NCBI GenBank assembly: GCA_014905825.1
Contig: JACGCN010000026.1
Location: 620,001 to 684,000 of the forward strand
Reading direction: 5' to 3'
Source of the DNA: Lyophyllum atratum
Lineage: Eukaryota > Basidiomycota > Agaricomycetes > Agaricales > Lyophyllaceae
DNA: 64,000 nt
Under the pieces are notes generated by a model, which ran no database searches, was not told where the DNA came from, and was given only the letters and a program-made list of their open reading frames with translations. A program made the translations under genes and the position numbers. Below are positions 50,601 to 62,565 of the stretch, piece after piece (the first letter of the stretch is position 1; each line of letters opens with the position of its first letter).

Positions 50601-51114
50601 TCGCGCGCTTGTCGTCCCGCAAAGAGGACGTGGGCTTCTCTGATGTCTTTGCGCTGGCGAAAAGCCATTCTAGGGTTTTGGATGACATGTTGAGCGCGTG
50701 CCTGCTGAGGTCAGGTCAGCGTGTGGTAGGGGAGCTATTGAGGAATGCGTTGGAGCTGATACTGGAGTACACGGTTGTGGTTGGGGAGCTGCATCGGGGG
50801 CGGATGGAGGAGTATCAGACTGCACCGCTGCTTGAGGATATTTCGAAGAAATTTTTCGGGCGGATGACTACGTTGGTGAGATCGCTTTTTCTTGGACTGT
50901 GCTTCGCGTTTGATGTGTGCTGATGGACGTGGGTTAGACGAAGGTTCTAAAGGGGCTGGTGGACAAGAACGGGTCGTTGGCGAGTGCCATTCCGTTGCAG
51001 GGCTCGCAGCCTGGGGTTGAAGTGACACGGAAGCCGACTGGAGGAGCTGACGCGTTGTATCACCTGCTTATACGCTTGGACCTCGGCGAGTGGTGGGCAA
51101 AAAGCAATCGGTAG
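47655..51114 (+). CDS. Gamma-tubulin complex component (Spc97/Spc98 family, GCP5/6-like)
   Basis: Ten exons (47655-47987, 48036-48149, 48190-48409, 48456-48534, 48584-48779, 48834-50124, 50187-50193, 50251-50369, 50421-50875, 50938-51114) encode 996 aa with consistent phases. The N-terminal GRIP1-like region includes LSLISRFLTIGTLLRRVETLL, SLEGPTVHAYAHALSTI and MHYEIYEEILVALADL. The C-terminal GRIP2-like region has LDFLYMDYKPPGPIEVLITPDILSKYQRMFAFILRLMR and HFRFVSQSFVSSLSAYVFD, the gamma-tubulin-binding half. An acidic run (FDEEEEEEQDDD) and a basic low-complexity insert around 49800-49900 separate them, as in the larger GCP4/5/6 members. It should nucleate microtubules at the spindle pole body. 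One exon has only seven nucleotides. Which GCP paralogue it is remains uncertain. The 40-bp third intron is tentative. Confidence 0.82.
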
Positions 51115-51252
51115 ATGGTGCTTGGATTGGTATGCCTCTATAGTTCAAAGCGGGAATCTCACTGATTCCTTCCTTAGCGTATTCGGGTTTGTGAACTCAG
51201 GATGAACGGATGATATGAGTCTCATGGAAAGGATCTATCAGTCTGATCACAA

Positions 51253-52515
51253 CTATTTGGCTACGTCGGGCTCTATACCCCCTAGCCTGTTATCGAAGAC
51301 GCAACAAGTTAGCTTTTAGCCATGACGGCTGTAAGCCGAACGTACCATCTGTATACCACTCGAGAATCCTTATCTCGACAGCGAGGGTCTTCTGCCGCTG
51401 CAGAGTATGCAGATAAACCAGCGTCACCCAATACGAGCTTCGCATCCACTTGCCGCGCCGCCTCCATCGCCAACGTCATATCCTTCTTCATGAGCTGCAC
51501 CTGCCACGCCCACATCAAACCCTCGCACCCATCCCACAATCGAAAAGACCTACCTTGAATCCACCTTCATACCCCTTACTCGTCACAGCATCCGGACACA
51601 CCCCCGGCACCGGATTCACGGTCGAGTTGACCCAGCTCCCGCCCGAGCTCGTCGCGAAGCACTCGCTCAGCACTTTCGGGTCCAGCCCCAGCCGCATGCC
51701 CAGGTTCATCGCTTCCGCCGTCGCTAGGGCAATCATGCCGGAGAGATAGTTGTTGCTCAGCTTTGCGGCGAGGCCTAGACTTGGACCGCCTAGGGCGTGG
51801 ATGGAGGTGCCCATGTATGAGAACACTTCTTTGAGTAGGGGGAAGTTTGGGTCGGTGGGGGCGGCGCCTACCATGAAGGTTAGGATTGCTTTGGAGGCGC
51901 CGGCGGTGCCGCCTGAGACGGGCGCGTCGTAGAACTTTGGGGGCGGCTTGTTGGGTGGGGCGGAGGCGGATACGGCGGCTCCGATGGCTACGGATGTTGC
52001 TGGATCGATCGTTGAACTTTTCGGAAGTGCGGAGTCACTTAGGATGGACAACGTGTTTGCTTGGATGTCTTACCAGTCAATGAAGAGTTTCCCTGATGTG
52101 TCTGCGGCAGCCAGCAAACCCACTTTGGGCTCTAAGTACACGGTCCTCACGTGTGTCCCTGGGTTGCCACATCCATTGTTAGAGCTCTCCTCGCGTGAAC
52201 TGATAAGGATTGCGATCCTAACCTTCAGGGACTATTGAAATGATAAATTCCTTTTATGTCCTTAGTGAGTCTTCCAATCCAAGTCTAGATTGAAAGACAG
52301 ACTGATTTCTCTGCGACCTCTCTAGCATTCAACGCTACGTTAACAGGCCCATAGTCCCCCATTTCCTGCACGAATTGATGCAAGACGGCTTCGTTCACAT
52401 CGAATATATATAGCTCGCTGGTCGCTGGCATCTTTCGGCGTAGTTGGACTGCCATCGGGTAGCCCATGGCGCCTAAGCCTATCCATCCCAAGCTCTTGGG
52501 GATGATGAGAGACAT
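51253..52515 (-). CDS. 3-hydroxyisobutyrate dehydrogenase
   Basis: Six exons (52515-52303, 52250-52223, 52158-52074, 52016-51554, 51500-51346, 51286-51253) encode 325 aa. It oxidises 3-hydroxyisobutyrate to methylmalonate semialdehyde with NAD in mitochondrial valine breakdown. The NAD-binding motif GWIGLGAMGYPMA is near the start, the substrate motif YDAPVSGGTAGA is in the middle, and the catalytic Lys is in AAKLSNNYLSGM, with CFATSSGGSW after it. The C-terminal helix ends DSRVVYRWLGG. Length matches the family. A clear cleavable presequence is not obvious. It converges with the GCP gene (139 bp between stops) and diverges from the decarboxylase-like gene, sharing 460 bp upstream. Confidence 0.93.
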
Positions 52516-52975
52516 TGCGTGTTGGACGTCCGAAGGAGAGCAAGGACTATAGCATCAGGGTTCATAGGTGTACCTGGGAAATGATCATGTGCAAGTCATG
52601 GTCTTCTGCCACATCGAACATTCGACGCAGGCAGTGTTACTAAAGGGCGAAAGTCTGGATATTTGTTTAGGCCTGAACAAGTCCCATGACAAAAGAAGCG
52701 CGGGATATAGAACTGGCACAGAGTTGGTATGACTGATGAGCGATAAGTAGCAGTCTACTTCTGAATCGCCGTGGATATGATCACATTGATCGTGCGAAGG
52801 GATGCCGCTGGGGTTCCGTCTCTCTTGTCCAGTAATCACACGCGTGTACCCACGAAGACCGCGACTCCATAAGCCATGATTGTGGAGTATAATTAGGGGT
52901 CGACCTCGTCCGTGCGTGTGTGTCGCGTGCTTTAACCCACGTCTACACCGCATCCCAGTTCAATTTCACTCGCCG

Positions 52976-53738
52976 ATGGCAAGCTTTAACCGACCAAATC
53001 CAGAGGCGCACGACGAGCTTTACAACGCAGGGATGGTTCTGCGGAGGAAGGTCATGGTGTGTCTTTACACAGCGAGGTTTAAAGCGCTTCAGTAGACGCA
53101 TTTCCGAAATCCAGGGTGACGAATATGTCGATAATCAATTGAAGAAGGTAAGTTCAAATCTGGATGCATCCTCTCGCTTGGTCTGGACAGTTCCTGAGGA
53201 TAGGGAGCGTCCGACTTCATGAAGCCGATGCAAGAGGTACGGATTCGTCGTCATTTCCTGGATTGTTGAACCTGAAATACGCTGATCTCAAGCTCGCTAC
53301 GGAGGTGCGTTGTATCTGCGACAGCTCTTTTCATTGTCGCCGAAGGTCCCTCTATACAGGCTGCATGGGGTACGATCTGGACACGCCCAGGACTTGAATT
53401 GAAACAACGAAGCTTGATCAACATTGCTTTGCTTGCGTCGCAAGGGAAAGAAGCAGAGGCGCGTCTACAGTGTATTTGGTTCAACGTAAGGGTAAAAAGC
53501 TAACCATAACATGTAGCTCGCAGGCCACATCCGGTGAGGAAAGGGGTAGTGTCCGCCAGAGCTGATCAGGCTAACATCGTCGAAAAACAGGGGTGCGGTG
53601 AACAATGGAGCTTCTGAAGTCGAGATTAGGGAGACTTTATTGCAGACGTCCGTTTACTGTGGCATTCCGACCGGGATGGAGAGCTTCCGGGTGGCTGACG
53701 CTGCGTTGGCCAAACTGAAGGAAGAAGGCAAGCTGTGA
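52976..53738 (+). CDS. Carboxymuconolactone decarboxylase family protein
   Basis: Exons 52976-53056, 53115-53147, 53204-53236, 53293-53304 and from 53360 are supported by frame and conservation; the junctions between about 53460 and 53600 are less certain. The protein is about 150 aa. Family motifs are NRPNPEAHDELYNAGM, DFMKPMQELATEAAWGTIW, RSLINIALLASQG, HIRGAVNNGAS, and the end TSVYCGIPTGMESFRVA. Enzymes of this type decarboxylate gamma-carboxymuconolactone in the protocatechuate branch of aromatic breakdown, or act as AhpD-like peroxidases. The CxxC of AhpD is absent, favouring the decarboxylase type. Divergent from 3-hydroxyisobutyrate dehydrogenase. Confidence 0.85.
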
Positions 53739-54129
53739 TTTGTTGACTGGAAGATGTTGAGGCGATGGTTAGACAAGGAGCCAGAACTTAAGATACGTGC
53801 GCTGAGGTAGATGTTTTTGAAGGATCTGCGGGTTAATTGGTGTTAATTGAGCATTCCGTTGAGCTCCATTGCCAGGCCTGATGCCGGGAGTCCGGGAGTC
53901 CGAAGGCCACGGAGACACAGCAAAGCACGTGACGCCGCAAAGCACTTGAGCCGATTTTGGGCTTTTCAATTTCATTCAACTGCTTGGCACCACCTCCGGG
54001 CTTTCTCTCTCGTCCCTCCAGCTCGAGCCCAAGTTATACCCGGATACGCTGATACACATCTAGAGAACCCGCCTTCCATCGTTCCGGGCACAGTGCATAA
54101 CTACACTCTCTATCTTTACCCGTACCGTC

Positions 54130-55692
54130 ATGGCCACCACCACCTCCGAGCCCGAACCACAGCCGACACCAAGTTCAAGTTCGCAGGAGGAAGTCGCGCA
54201 GAAAGTACAGACTATAAAGAAGCTCTCAGTGGCCTCGTTCCTCACCCCGGAGATCGTGTCATATTTCATTGGTACGTGATGTTGCTTGTCCGGATTTACG
54301 GTGTTAGGTGATTGACGTTGAATATCCACAGCGGGTGGATGTGCTGGCGCAGCCTCGCGCACGGTCGTGAGTCCTCTTGAGAGGCTCAAGATTATCCAGT
54401 CAGTCTCTACTTTTTCGCGCCACCGTCGCGTTCATTCGGATCTCATTTGTCGTAACGCAGGCAAGTACAGCTACGTACGGCAGACGGACAGTACAAGGGT
54501 GTATGGCGGAGCCTTGTACGTATGTGGACGGAGGAGGGCTTCAAGGGCTTCATGCGTGGCAACGGGATTAATTGTTTGAGGATTGTGCCGTACAGGTGAG
54601 TTCCGGATTTATTACAGGGCTGGTTGTTGGCACCCACGCCGCCGCCCGAGGGGTGTAATTTTCGGCCCTGACTGATATCAACTCATTTCCTTTTGACCTT
54701 AGCGCTGTGCAGTTTACTACCTATGAACAACTGAAAAAAGTGAGTTCTTCTCGGTCGCTTAGGATCACGGATTTTGACGTCATTCGTTCTGCTGCGATGT
54801 GATAGTTTTTCACAAAACATGGATCCAAGGAACTCGATACTCCGAAAAGACTGGCAAGTGGTGCGCTCGCAGGTATCACCTCTGTCTGTACGTTCATTCC
54901 CTCGTGTTCCGTATCTGCCCATTCTCATTCAAATCTGTCAGGTTCGACCTACCCTCTGGATCTCGTACGATCCCGACTATCAATAGCGACTGCATCCGTC
55001 GCCCTCGCTGCCGCTCCCGTTGCATCTTCATCATCACTAGCATCAACGGCCACCAACGCCACCTCACTACTGAATCCTCTTTCACAAGCCTCCGCGTCGT
55101 CCGCCTCAATACCCAAACACGCTGCCGCCCTCTTCCACACCACCTCCCCCTCATCAGCCGGCGCCGCCGTCACAGGCTACACCGCAGCCGACCTATCGAT
55201 CGCGGGTATGACGCTCAAAATCATGCGCGAAGAGGGCGGCGTACGCGGGCTATACCGCGGGCTCGTCACCACCGCCGTCGGCGTCGCGCCGTACGTGGGC
55301 ATCAACTTCGCTGCGTACGAGTTTCTGCGTGGGATCGTCACGCCGCCGGGGAAGGGCAGTGTGTGGAGGAAGCTGAGCTGTGGGGCGCTGGCGGGGACGA
55401 TATCGCAGACGCTGACGTATCCGTTTGATGTGCTGAGACGGAAGATGCAGGTGACGGGGATGAAGGGGGGGTCGATTAAGTATAATGGGGCGGTGCATGC
55501 GCTTAGGAGTATCATTGTGGCTGAGGGTGTGGCGGGTTTGTATCGTGGCCTTTGGCCGAATTTGCGTAAGTCCTTGGGTTGTGCTGTTTATAGTATCAGG
55601 TGCTGACGATGGATACAGTCAAAGTCGCGCCGAGCATCGCGACGTCGTTTTTCACGTATGAATTGGTCAAGGATATGCTTCTCCCTTCTTGA
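54130..55692 (+). CDS. Mitochondrial carrier (SLC25 family)
   Basis: Seven exons (54130-54271, 54332-54398, 54461-54595, 54703-54739, 54806-54887, 54942-55565, 55619-55692) encode 386 aa. Three carrier repeats are present with the Px[DE]xx[KR] signatures SPLERLK, YPLDLVR and YPFDVLR, each at the end of an odd-numbered helix, plus GFMRGN, GLYRGL and GLYRGLWPN motifs. It exchanges a small metabolite across the inner mitochondrial membrane. The overall look is close to the coenzyme A/adenine-nucleotide branch (yeast YPR011C-like), but substrate cannot be fixed. Between repeat 2's signature and its second helix there is an unusual Ala/Ser/Thr-rich insert of about 70 residues, all within exon 6. 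Confidence 0.9.
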
Positions 55693-57002
55693 TAGATGGA
55701 GCGATAACTTAAACTGGACGGATGGATGGATAGATATGATTTTTGTGCCCATCTTAACGCATTACTATATTACTACTCGTATTAGAACAGCATGGAGCGC
55801 GTCATTGCTTTTAGAGGACTTGAGGTGTCGCTTGGCTGGATACCTTGCTTGGGGGTGTATGTATCTTATGAAGTACTGTATATAACTGATTTATAGCATA
55901 TCAGAATTGTGCGCGCTCAGGGGACATTGGTGTGGTTCACAAGCAGGCCTTTGGAGCGGCCCCATGAGCCACCTTGGCTTCTGACATAACCTTGATTTCG
56001 TGGGGCACATGTACGAGTGATTTACGGAACAAGATGGTCAACAACCTTGGTAGTGTGATATGGTGTGCATTCGATGGGGCATTCAATGATGCAGTGGTCA
56101 TAGGACACCGAGCAGCCGATATTGATATGGTCACACGAGGACTACAGTGGTCGTAATCTGGGACAACGGTAATCTGATGATAGGTGGAAAGAGCAAGCAG
56201 TGCCTGCCCAATACCCACACGACGTGCATCGAAACAAGGGGCTGAAGAGACGAGGTGAGATAGGCGCCCCTGGTTGCTTGTCACTTGGACTTGGGCATCT
56301 CCATCTCCTGTCTGCAACCAGAATTGGAATAAGACAGAGATTGGCGCAGTCCTGTATGTCAGTTATGGTAAGGAGATTAACGGAATCGCAATCTCGTGAG
56401 GGAAATGAAAGTTTGTGTTTATGCAAGTTCGTCATCGTCGGGGACTTGGCGTAGAGCGAGGCCGGCTGGGATCGAAGAAAGGGCGGTGCCAGGATGCTAG
56501 GGTTGGAGAACATGCCCAGATATCTAAAGACACGCGTTGAAGGGGTGTCGTAGGGCCTGAAGGAGCGGCCTGGGAGCGGGGCGCAGTTGAGTAGAGGGTA
56601 GAACGCCACGGTGGTGTATAAATGAAATTTGCCTGAGCGTCCATGGGGCAAGATACCAACGTTCTAAGTAAAGAGATTGGCAGAGCTCCATCTGTCGGAT
56701 AAGCACATGTACGTTGAAGAGAGAGCACGCGAGATGGAGTTGTTTGGTTGTGATGAGAAAGATTGTGCAGTGATGTGGGATTTGTCGTGGCAGCGGACGA
56801 TGCGTGGACAGCCCACAGCTTGACGACTGCTACTCCCAACATTCATGACTGTAATATTCTAGAGGTGAGTGTGGGCGATTGATTATATACAGAGCACCAC
56901 AGACTATCATAGTCTATCACAGTCTATCACATCTGCCTCATTGCCTCGTCGTGTTGCTGATCGCCCTGTCCAGGATACCCTAATAACTATTCATTTCCCA
57001 AC
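55693..57002. other. Interval upstream of the RhoGAP gene, with three 10-bp tandem repeats
   Basis: No gene is supported; overlapping minus-strand frames have no domain. At 56901-56930 three near-identical 10-bp units (AGTCTATCAC type) lie about 80 bp before the first RhoGAP ATG, within its likely leader or promoter. Confidence 0.5.
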
Positions 57003-60000
57003 ATGTCGCCCGGATCCGAGCACTCTGCAGTCACCAGCCTGCCTAGCGGCTCGCTCTGGCCCTCCTCGTCGTCCGGTAGTCGCCCCCCGGCCTCGAGTTC
57101 CAATATCAACCACCCCCAGCTCGACGTCAACACCACCACTCCTCCCCGCTCCACCTCTATTCCCTTCGCCGCCATGGGCCAATCCTTCAGCAAGTCCCAC
57201 ACGGCCACACTTTCGCCGGCAGGACCGCCCCCCTCCCCTTCCACGGCCCAGCGGGGTCTCACAGCTGCCATGGCTGGCGGCTTGCGACTCAAACGCGCCT
57301 TTGCCAACCGACGCAAAAAGTCCGAGGACGCGAGTAAGATGATGGACCGCTCTATATCAGGAGACGAGGCTTCAGCGTCCGCCCAGGATTACCACCATCG
57401 CCAGCAGCGCATCCAGGCCTCGGCCTCGTCTTCGTCCTCCCCGGCACAGGTGATGCCCTCACCTTCAACGTCATCTCATGACGCACGCCATCTCCTCGGT
57501 GCTAAACATCATCTCACCCAGCTCGCGACGCAAGTCTTCCACGTCGGCTCGCCCCACAAGTCCTCCAGGTCGCCTCTCCAGCAACAGGTGCCACCGCCTA
57601 CCCCGCCTAAACCAATGTCAGTCCCATCGCCGCAACCGCAACCGCAGACGCCCCCGCGGCCACCGCCCCTCAAGGCGACAAGTAATTTACGGGCGTCTGT
57701 CATTCCGATGAGCCCGAGTATCTCATCTGCTGTCAATTACATGCGGATGGGCGAGGAGGAGCGGAATAATGAGAAAACGCAGGCGACCAAAGTAGGGGAC
57801 AATGGAGCGGAGGTAAAAGCGGAAGCAAAAGAAAAGGAGAAAGAACTGGAAACAACGGATGGTGACAAAGGCGATGCCATTGATAAAGGAGAGATGAAAG
57901 ATTCATGGCGGAAGAGCGACTCTACCATAAGCCACCACACTATACGCCCTGGGAGCCGCCCCTCGCGACCTGTGTCCATGGCTGAGTCCTTGCAGTCCAA
58001 TCACACCATCGTCGCCGTGAGCAAGCGCCAAAGTGCCCTCATCACCGATGCCGACTTTGGCATGCCCGAGGAGGACGATTCGGACAGCAATAATCACCAC
58101 GATGCTACTACTGCAAATGATCTTTCAAGGACTTCAACTACCAATAGCAACACCTTTCCCGCTATAGACGCTGATCCCTCTCCTATTGCGTCTATCAAGG
58201 CCAGGGACCGCCGCTCCATGTCGCTGAATATCACTACCAACGCCGCGTTCGCGAAACATAAACTGCCACCAACGCCCTCCAGTGCATCTGCTGCCAATCT
58301 CACCCACTCCGTGTCAGAGCACTCACAGTACGTTGCCCCACCCGCCATGTCCCCGTCCCATTCAAGGGACGCACCTCCGTCCCTGCGCACGCCCACCAAC
58401 GCCAGTGGCTACATCGCCCCTTCCTCACAAGGAGGCGCCCAGTCCACAGGCACCAACATCCGCGGTCGTCTAGCCGCCTGGACCGCCACCACCGCCCAAT
58501 CCCAATCCCAATCCCAATCCCAGCCTCCATTCCCCTCACAACACCAGCAGCAGCCTCGCTCTACCTCAAATAACCCCTATACGACCTTCCCGCCGCCGCC
58601 GCCCGAGCCTGTCCCCTCTTCCAAACCCCTTTCCCGCCTCGAGCGCAGTCTCCCTGCGCTCCCGCCGCACACGCACACGCAGCCACGCCAGCCGACGATC
58701 AGCATGACCGGCGGGCTGGGCCTCGCGAAGCGCGCTGTGGAGAAGATGGGGCTTGGAAGAGCGTGGGGGATGGGCTCGGGCTCCTCAGCTACCTCCACCT
58801 CGGGGTATTCAAGCTCGAGCTCGGGACATAGTTACTCGAACTATACGGGGGGTACGCCGCCTTCGTCGTATGGTGCGTCGGGGCAGCATATGCATGCCAA
58901 ACACGGACATGGGCATGGACATAGTGGGAGTGGGGGGAGTGGGCAGGATGAGTTGGTGAGGACGAGCTCGGGCCAGTCGCAGGGGGCGGCATCGGGGGTG
59001 CAGGGGCTTTTGCATAAGAAGCATCGGTTGAGGCATACACCGAATGCGCCGTCCATGTCGTCTACCGCCTCCGCGTCGACGTCTGCTTCCGCGTCTGCGT
59101 CTGATTCGGATGCGATGGCGTACGAGGCGCCTGTGGGCCCGTCGCTGGGCAAGCGGTTAAGAGGCCCTATGAAGAAGAGCGGTGGGGGCGGGGTGTTGTT
59201 TGGAAGGGAGCTGAGGAGTGTGGTTAGGGACACGGGGGTGGGGGTGGGGAAGCCGAGGGGGTGGGGTGGGAGGTGGAGGAATTGGGATGGGGAGGAGGAG
59301 GGGGAGGTGGGGAGAGGGGAGGGGGGTGGGGAGGGGGGTGGGGAGAGGACGAGGAAGGGGAGTGTTAGGAGGGGGCAGTTGAAGGCGTTGGAGGAGAGGA
59401 AGTTGCCGGCGCTTGTGGTGAGGTGTGCGCAGCATTTGTTGATATGGGGTGTGCAGGAGGAGGGCTTGTTTCGGTGGGTTGTAACCCCTTATGCTGCGCT
59501 GAGGCCTGCTGAATAGGTTGCTTTCGTCCTCTTTAGAGTCAGCGGTCGACCATCCCATGTTTCCAAGCTACGGACAGAGTTTGACAGCGGTGAGAGTTAT
59601 ATTTTATTTAATCTCGTTCTTCTCTCCGTACACGGATCTTCTCGTGCTGATGTGTATCTCCCATTTCCAAGGTGCCGACTTTGACATGACGGAGTGTTCG
59701 CCTGGTGATCTCGACCCTCACGCCGTCGCGTCCGTCTTCAAGGCCTTCCTTCGCGAACGTAAGCTCCGTCCTTGCCCTCCATTTCATCACGATACTCATC
59801 CCAAACACACAGTCCCTGAACCCATTCTCACGAATGCCCTCCTGCCTTACTTTGATGCTGCCATGACCCAGGAGAGCACCGCCAACGCCATCAAAGACAC
59901 CGACAAGGACACAACAGCACCTGCGCGCAAGAGCTCTCAAGGACCAGGGCTGCCCTCCGGCCCGCGCAACTCCAACGGCCTCCCCGCCATGCGCAAGCCC

Positions 60001-61623
60001 CCGTCCCTCTCCACGCTCGCCATGCCGACCTTCAGCGGTCTCCGCCCGCCCTCCAAGTCGCTTCTGAGTGCCTTCCAGGCCCTCCTCGCACAGCTGCCGG
60101 AGGAGAACCGTGATCTCATCCGCACGGTGGCGGAGCTGATACGTGCGACGGCGAGGGAGAGTAAGGAGACGAAGATGCCGCTGAGCAATTTGTTGTTGGT
60201 GTTCTGTCCGAGCTTGAACATGAACCCGCCGTTGTTGCGTGTGCTTTGTGAGGCGGAGGGGATCTGGGAGGAGCCCGTGACCGTGAGGGAGGGGGATGTG
60301 TTGGATATTAGGAAGAGCGTGGCCACCACGGAGGAGGGGGAGGAGTTTGAGGATGCGAGGGATGGGATGGAGGATGAAGGGGAGGGGGAGAGCTTAAGGA
60401 GTGGGAGTGTGGGGAGGAGGTCGGAGGATGTGCCGGGTTCGGTGGAGTATCATGCTTCGACTGAGGATGTGCTGGGGAGAGCGCCGTATCGGGATGCTGG
60501 GGATGATGCGTCGTCGATGTCGATGTCGATGTCACAGTCTGCTAGGCGGGATGTGCATGTTCGGAAGGCATCGCTGGCTGCGTCTTCGGTTATGGATGAT
60601 GGGTCATCGTTTGTGTCGACTTCGGAGGATCAGGATAATCCGTCGAGGCACTACTCGGATGTCCATTCGCAGTCAATCTCCCCGCCGCTTCTTACGTCGT
60701 CTGCAGAGTCGTTGGATACCCCGGCCACGTCCTCCCATCATCCTTCCTTGCCACACCTGCCTGTTGAAGACGGTTATAAGGCTCCGCAACAGCGATCCGC
60801 GTCCAGTCCCGTCATTGCGGAGCCGTCGCCGACGGGATTGTCTCCCGTTACAGCTCGGAGGCCAGTCATCAGCAGCCCCGTCCTGATCACTGAGCCGGTG
60901 CAGTTCCCTTCGACTGCAGCGGAAGGCCAATTGGTATACCCGAGCAAACTCGAGAAAAGGCGCTCTATACCCATTCTCTCCCTCCCGAACCTCTCTCCCA
61001 GCAATAGCTCTATCTTTAGCGGCCCCGATTCGCCCACGTGGTCCTTGGCAAGTCGTGCTAAGAGACTCAAGAAACCGTCGTTGCACCTCTTGTTCTCTAA
61101 AAAGTCGACGTCGTCGCTTTCCTCACCTAGGGTGGGTTCGCCGTCGTTGAGGCCTGTCATCTCCAGCCCGTACCTGCAAGCCCCGCACTCAGCTAGCGAC
61201 TCTTCCATATCTACACCCTTATCTGCGGTCACTGCACCGCAGTCGAGTACTCATACGCTTCCGCCGAAGCTCGATACGGAGATTGAGAACTCTTCTCTGC
61301 GATTCGGGTTGGGGCTGGGAATTGAGATCAACGAGGCACCGGTAACTCCTGCCACTGCCAAGCAGGATACGCAAGCTAAGGCTAGTATTGGATCTCGATC
61401 CCTGCCTATCCCTCCTGTGTCCACGCCCGAGTTGCCCGCAGTGACGGAGTCTGCGGTGGACCCGATACCCAGGGGACCAACTCCCATTGCGGATCGGTAT
61501 CATCGCTCTGCATCGCCGTCCCCTTCGCTTGCCTTGAGCTCAAAATCACAGCTGTCCTTGGTGACCCCTCAGGAGCACCAGACCCCCACCATATCACATC
61601 TACGACCTAATCCTACGTCGTGA
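57003..61623 (+). CDS. Large RhoGAP protein, possibly N-myristoylated from an internal start
   Basis: Four exons (57003-59473, 59537-59589, 59672-59758, 59813-61623) encode 1473 aa from the first ATG. A single RhoGAP domain lies at about 795-1010. The arginine finger is in GLFRVSG, split by intron 1, followed by SVFKAFLRELPEPILT and NLLLVFCPSLNM. It should switch off a Rho-type GTPase. The first 790 and last 460 residues are disordered and Ser/Pro-rich, with QSQSQSQSQ and Gly/Glu-rich stretches. A second in-frame ATG at 57174 has an ideal context (GCCGCCATGG) and starts MGQSFSKS, a myristoylation-type N-terminus, so the main product may be 1416 aa and membrane-bound. The stop TGA (61621-61623) is followed in frame by 49 coding-like codons. 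Confidence 0.9.
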
Positions 61624-61773
61624 TCTAGAGGATTGTCGACTGCGAGTAATGCATCGTCGAATCATCTGGGCTTGCTGGATGACGATGAACAGGAGGATTG
61701 GACGCAGAGTGTGCTGCTGGCTGCGGATGTTGATGGGGGCTGGGTTGTCGAGCAGCCAGCCGCTCCAGCGTGA
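61624..61773 (+). other. In-frame extension after the RhoGAP stop codon
   Basis: After TGA at 61621-61623 the same frame stays open for 49 codons to TGA at 61771-61773. Its composition resembles protein rather than a 3' untranslated region: LLDDDEQEDWTQSVLLAAD followed by GGWVV and a Pro/Ala end. No splice pair could remove the first stop. It is either a read-through extension or a tail cut off by a recent nonsense change. Confidence 0.5.
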
Positions 61774-62565
61774 CGATTGGTCTCTCTCCTTGCTCCTATC
61801 TTTGCCTTCTAGATCTTGGCTTCTCTCCCGACCGTCTTTCTTCGAAAATATATCCCGGTTTCGCAGGGCGAAACGAATCAAACGGCACGGCATGGCGTTC
61901 CGTCCTTCCCTTTCATTTTCAGGTCTTTTTCGTTGCCTTTTCTTGCCGGATCCCCTGTGTTCCTTATCGATTATTACCCCAGATGCCCAAGGCCATATTC
62001 CAACTATCTGCCCGCATTCAGTAGCCTATCTCTATCGCATGTATCTACATCCTCATTCTTTCCCCTACATCTTCTCAACGCACAAGGACATTCTTTTTTT
62101 CCATTTTGCCGACGACATGCTTTGTCTCCTCATCTCAGTCTGTTTTTTTTGGATCTATCACACGCACGTACACACCCCACATATATATACATGGCGATCA
62201 TGGCATCGATATCCATCATACATTATCTAGTCTTGAATCAATTTTTTGGCACTCGATTGGTGAGGTGGGACTTGATTGAAGCATTGAACGCATTGAACGC
62301 ATTGTGAGGGGTACAGACAGTGGAGGGTTTATATCGACAATTCAAGATCTCAGACCAAAGTGGCCCTTCCTTGATTTTCTCTTATCCATCATGCCGATTT
62401 ATGAAATGGTGTTGCGTCCCTGCAGGGCCTCCAGTTAGTCTCCAGTTCGATTACTAATCGGAATTCGCTGGGGTATAAAGAGAAGGCGAAATCAGATCAT
62501 GGAACACGAAGCAGGTCTTCCTCATCATCCCGTCAGTCCTAGTCAAGAGCTGGTCTCTTCTCACT
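61774..62565. other. 3' region of RhoGAP and promoter of the small secreted protein gene
   Basis: C/T-rich on the plus strand to about 62200, as in a fungal 3' untranslated region. A tandem repeat of the unit GCATTGAAC lies at 62281-62304. No gene is seen. Confidence 0.5.
62474..62479 (+). promoter_or_regulatory. TATA box of the small secreted protein gene
   Basis: TATAAA lies 92 bp upstream of the ATG at 62566, a normal spacing in fungi when a leader of 50-60 nt is assumed. Confidence 0.45.

Noticed and set aside
56142..56846. Minus-strand frames of 136 and 169 aa upstream of RhoGAP
   Set aside because: Mutually overlapping, no domain, in a likely promoter region.
59157..59558. Minus-strand Pro/His-rich frame opposite RhoGAP
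   Set aside because: Shadow of the Gly/Arg-rich coding stretch on the plus strand.
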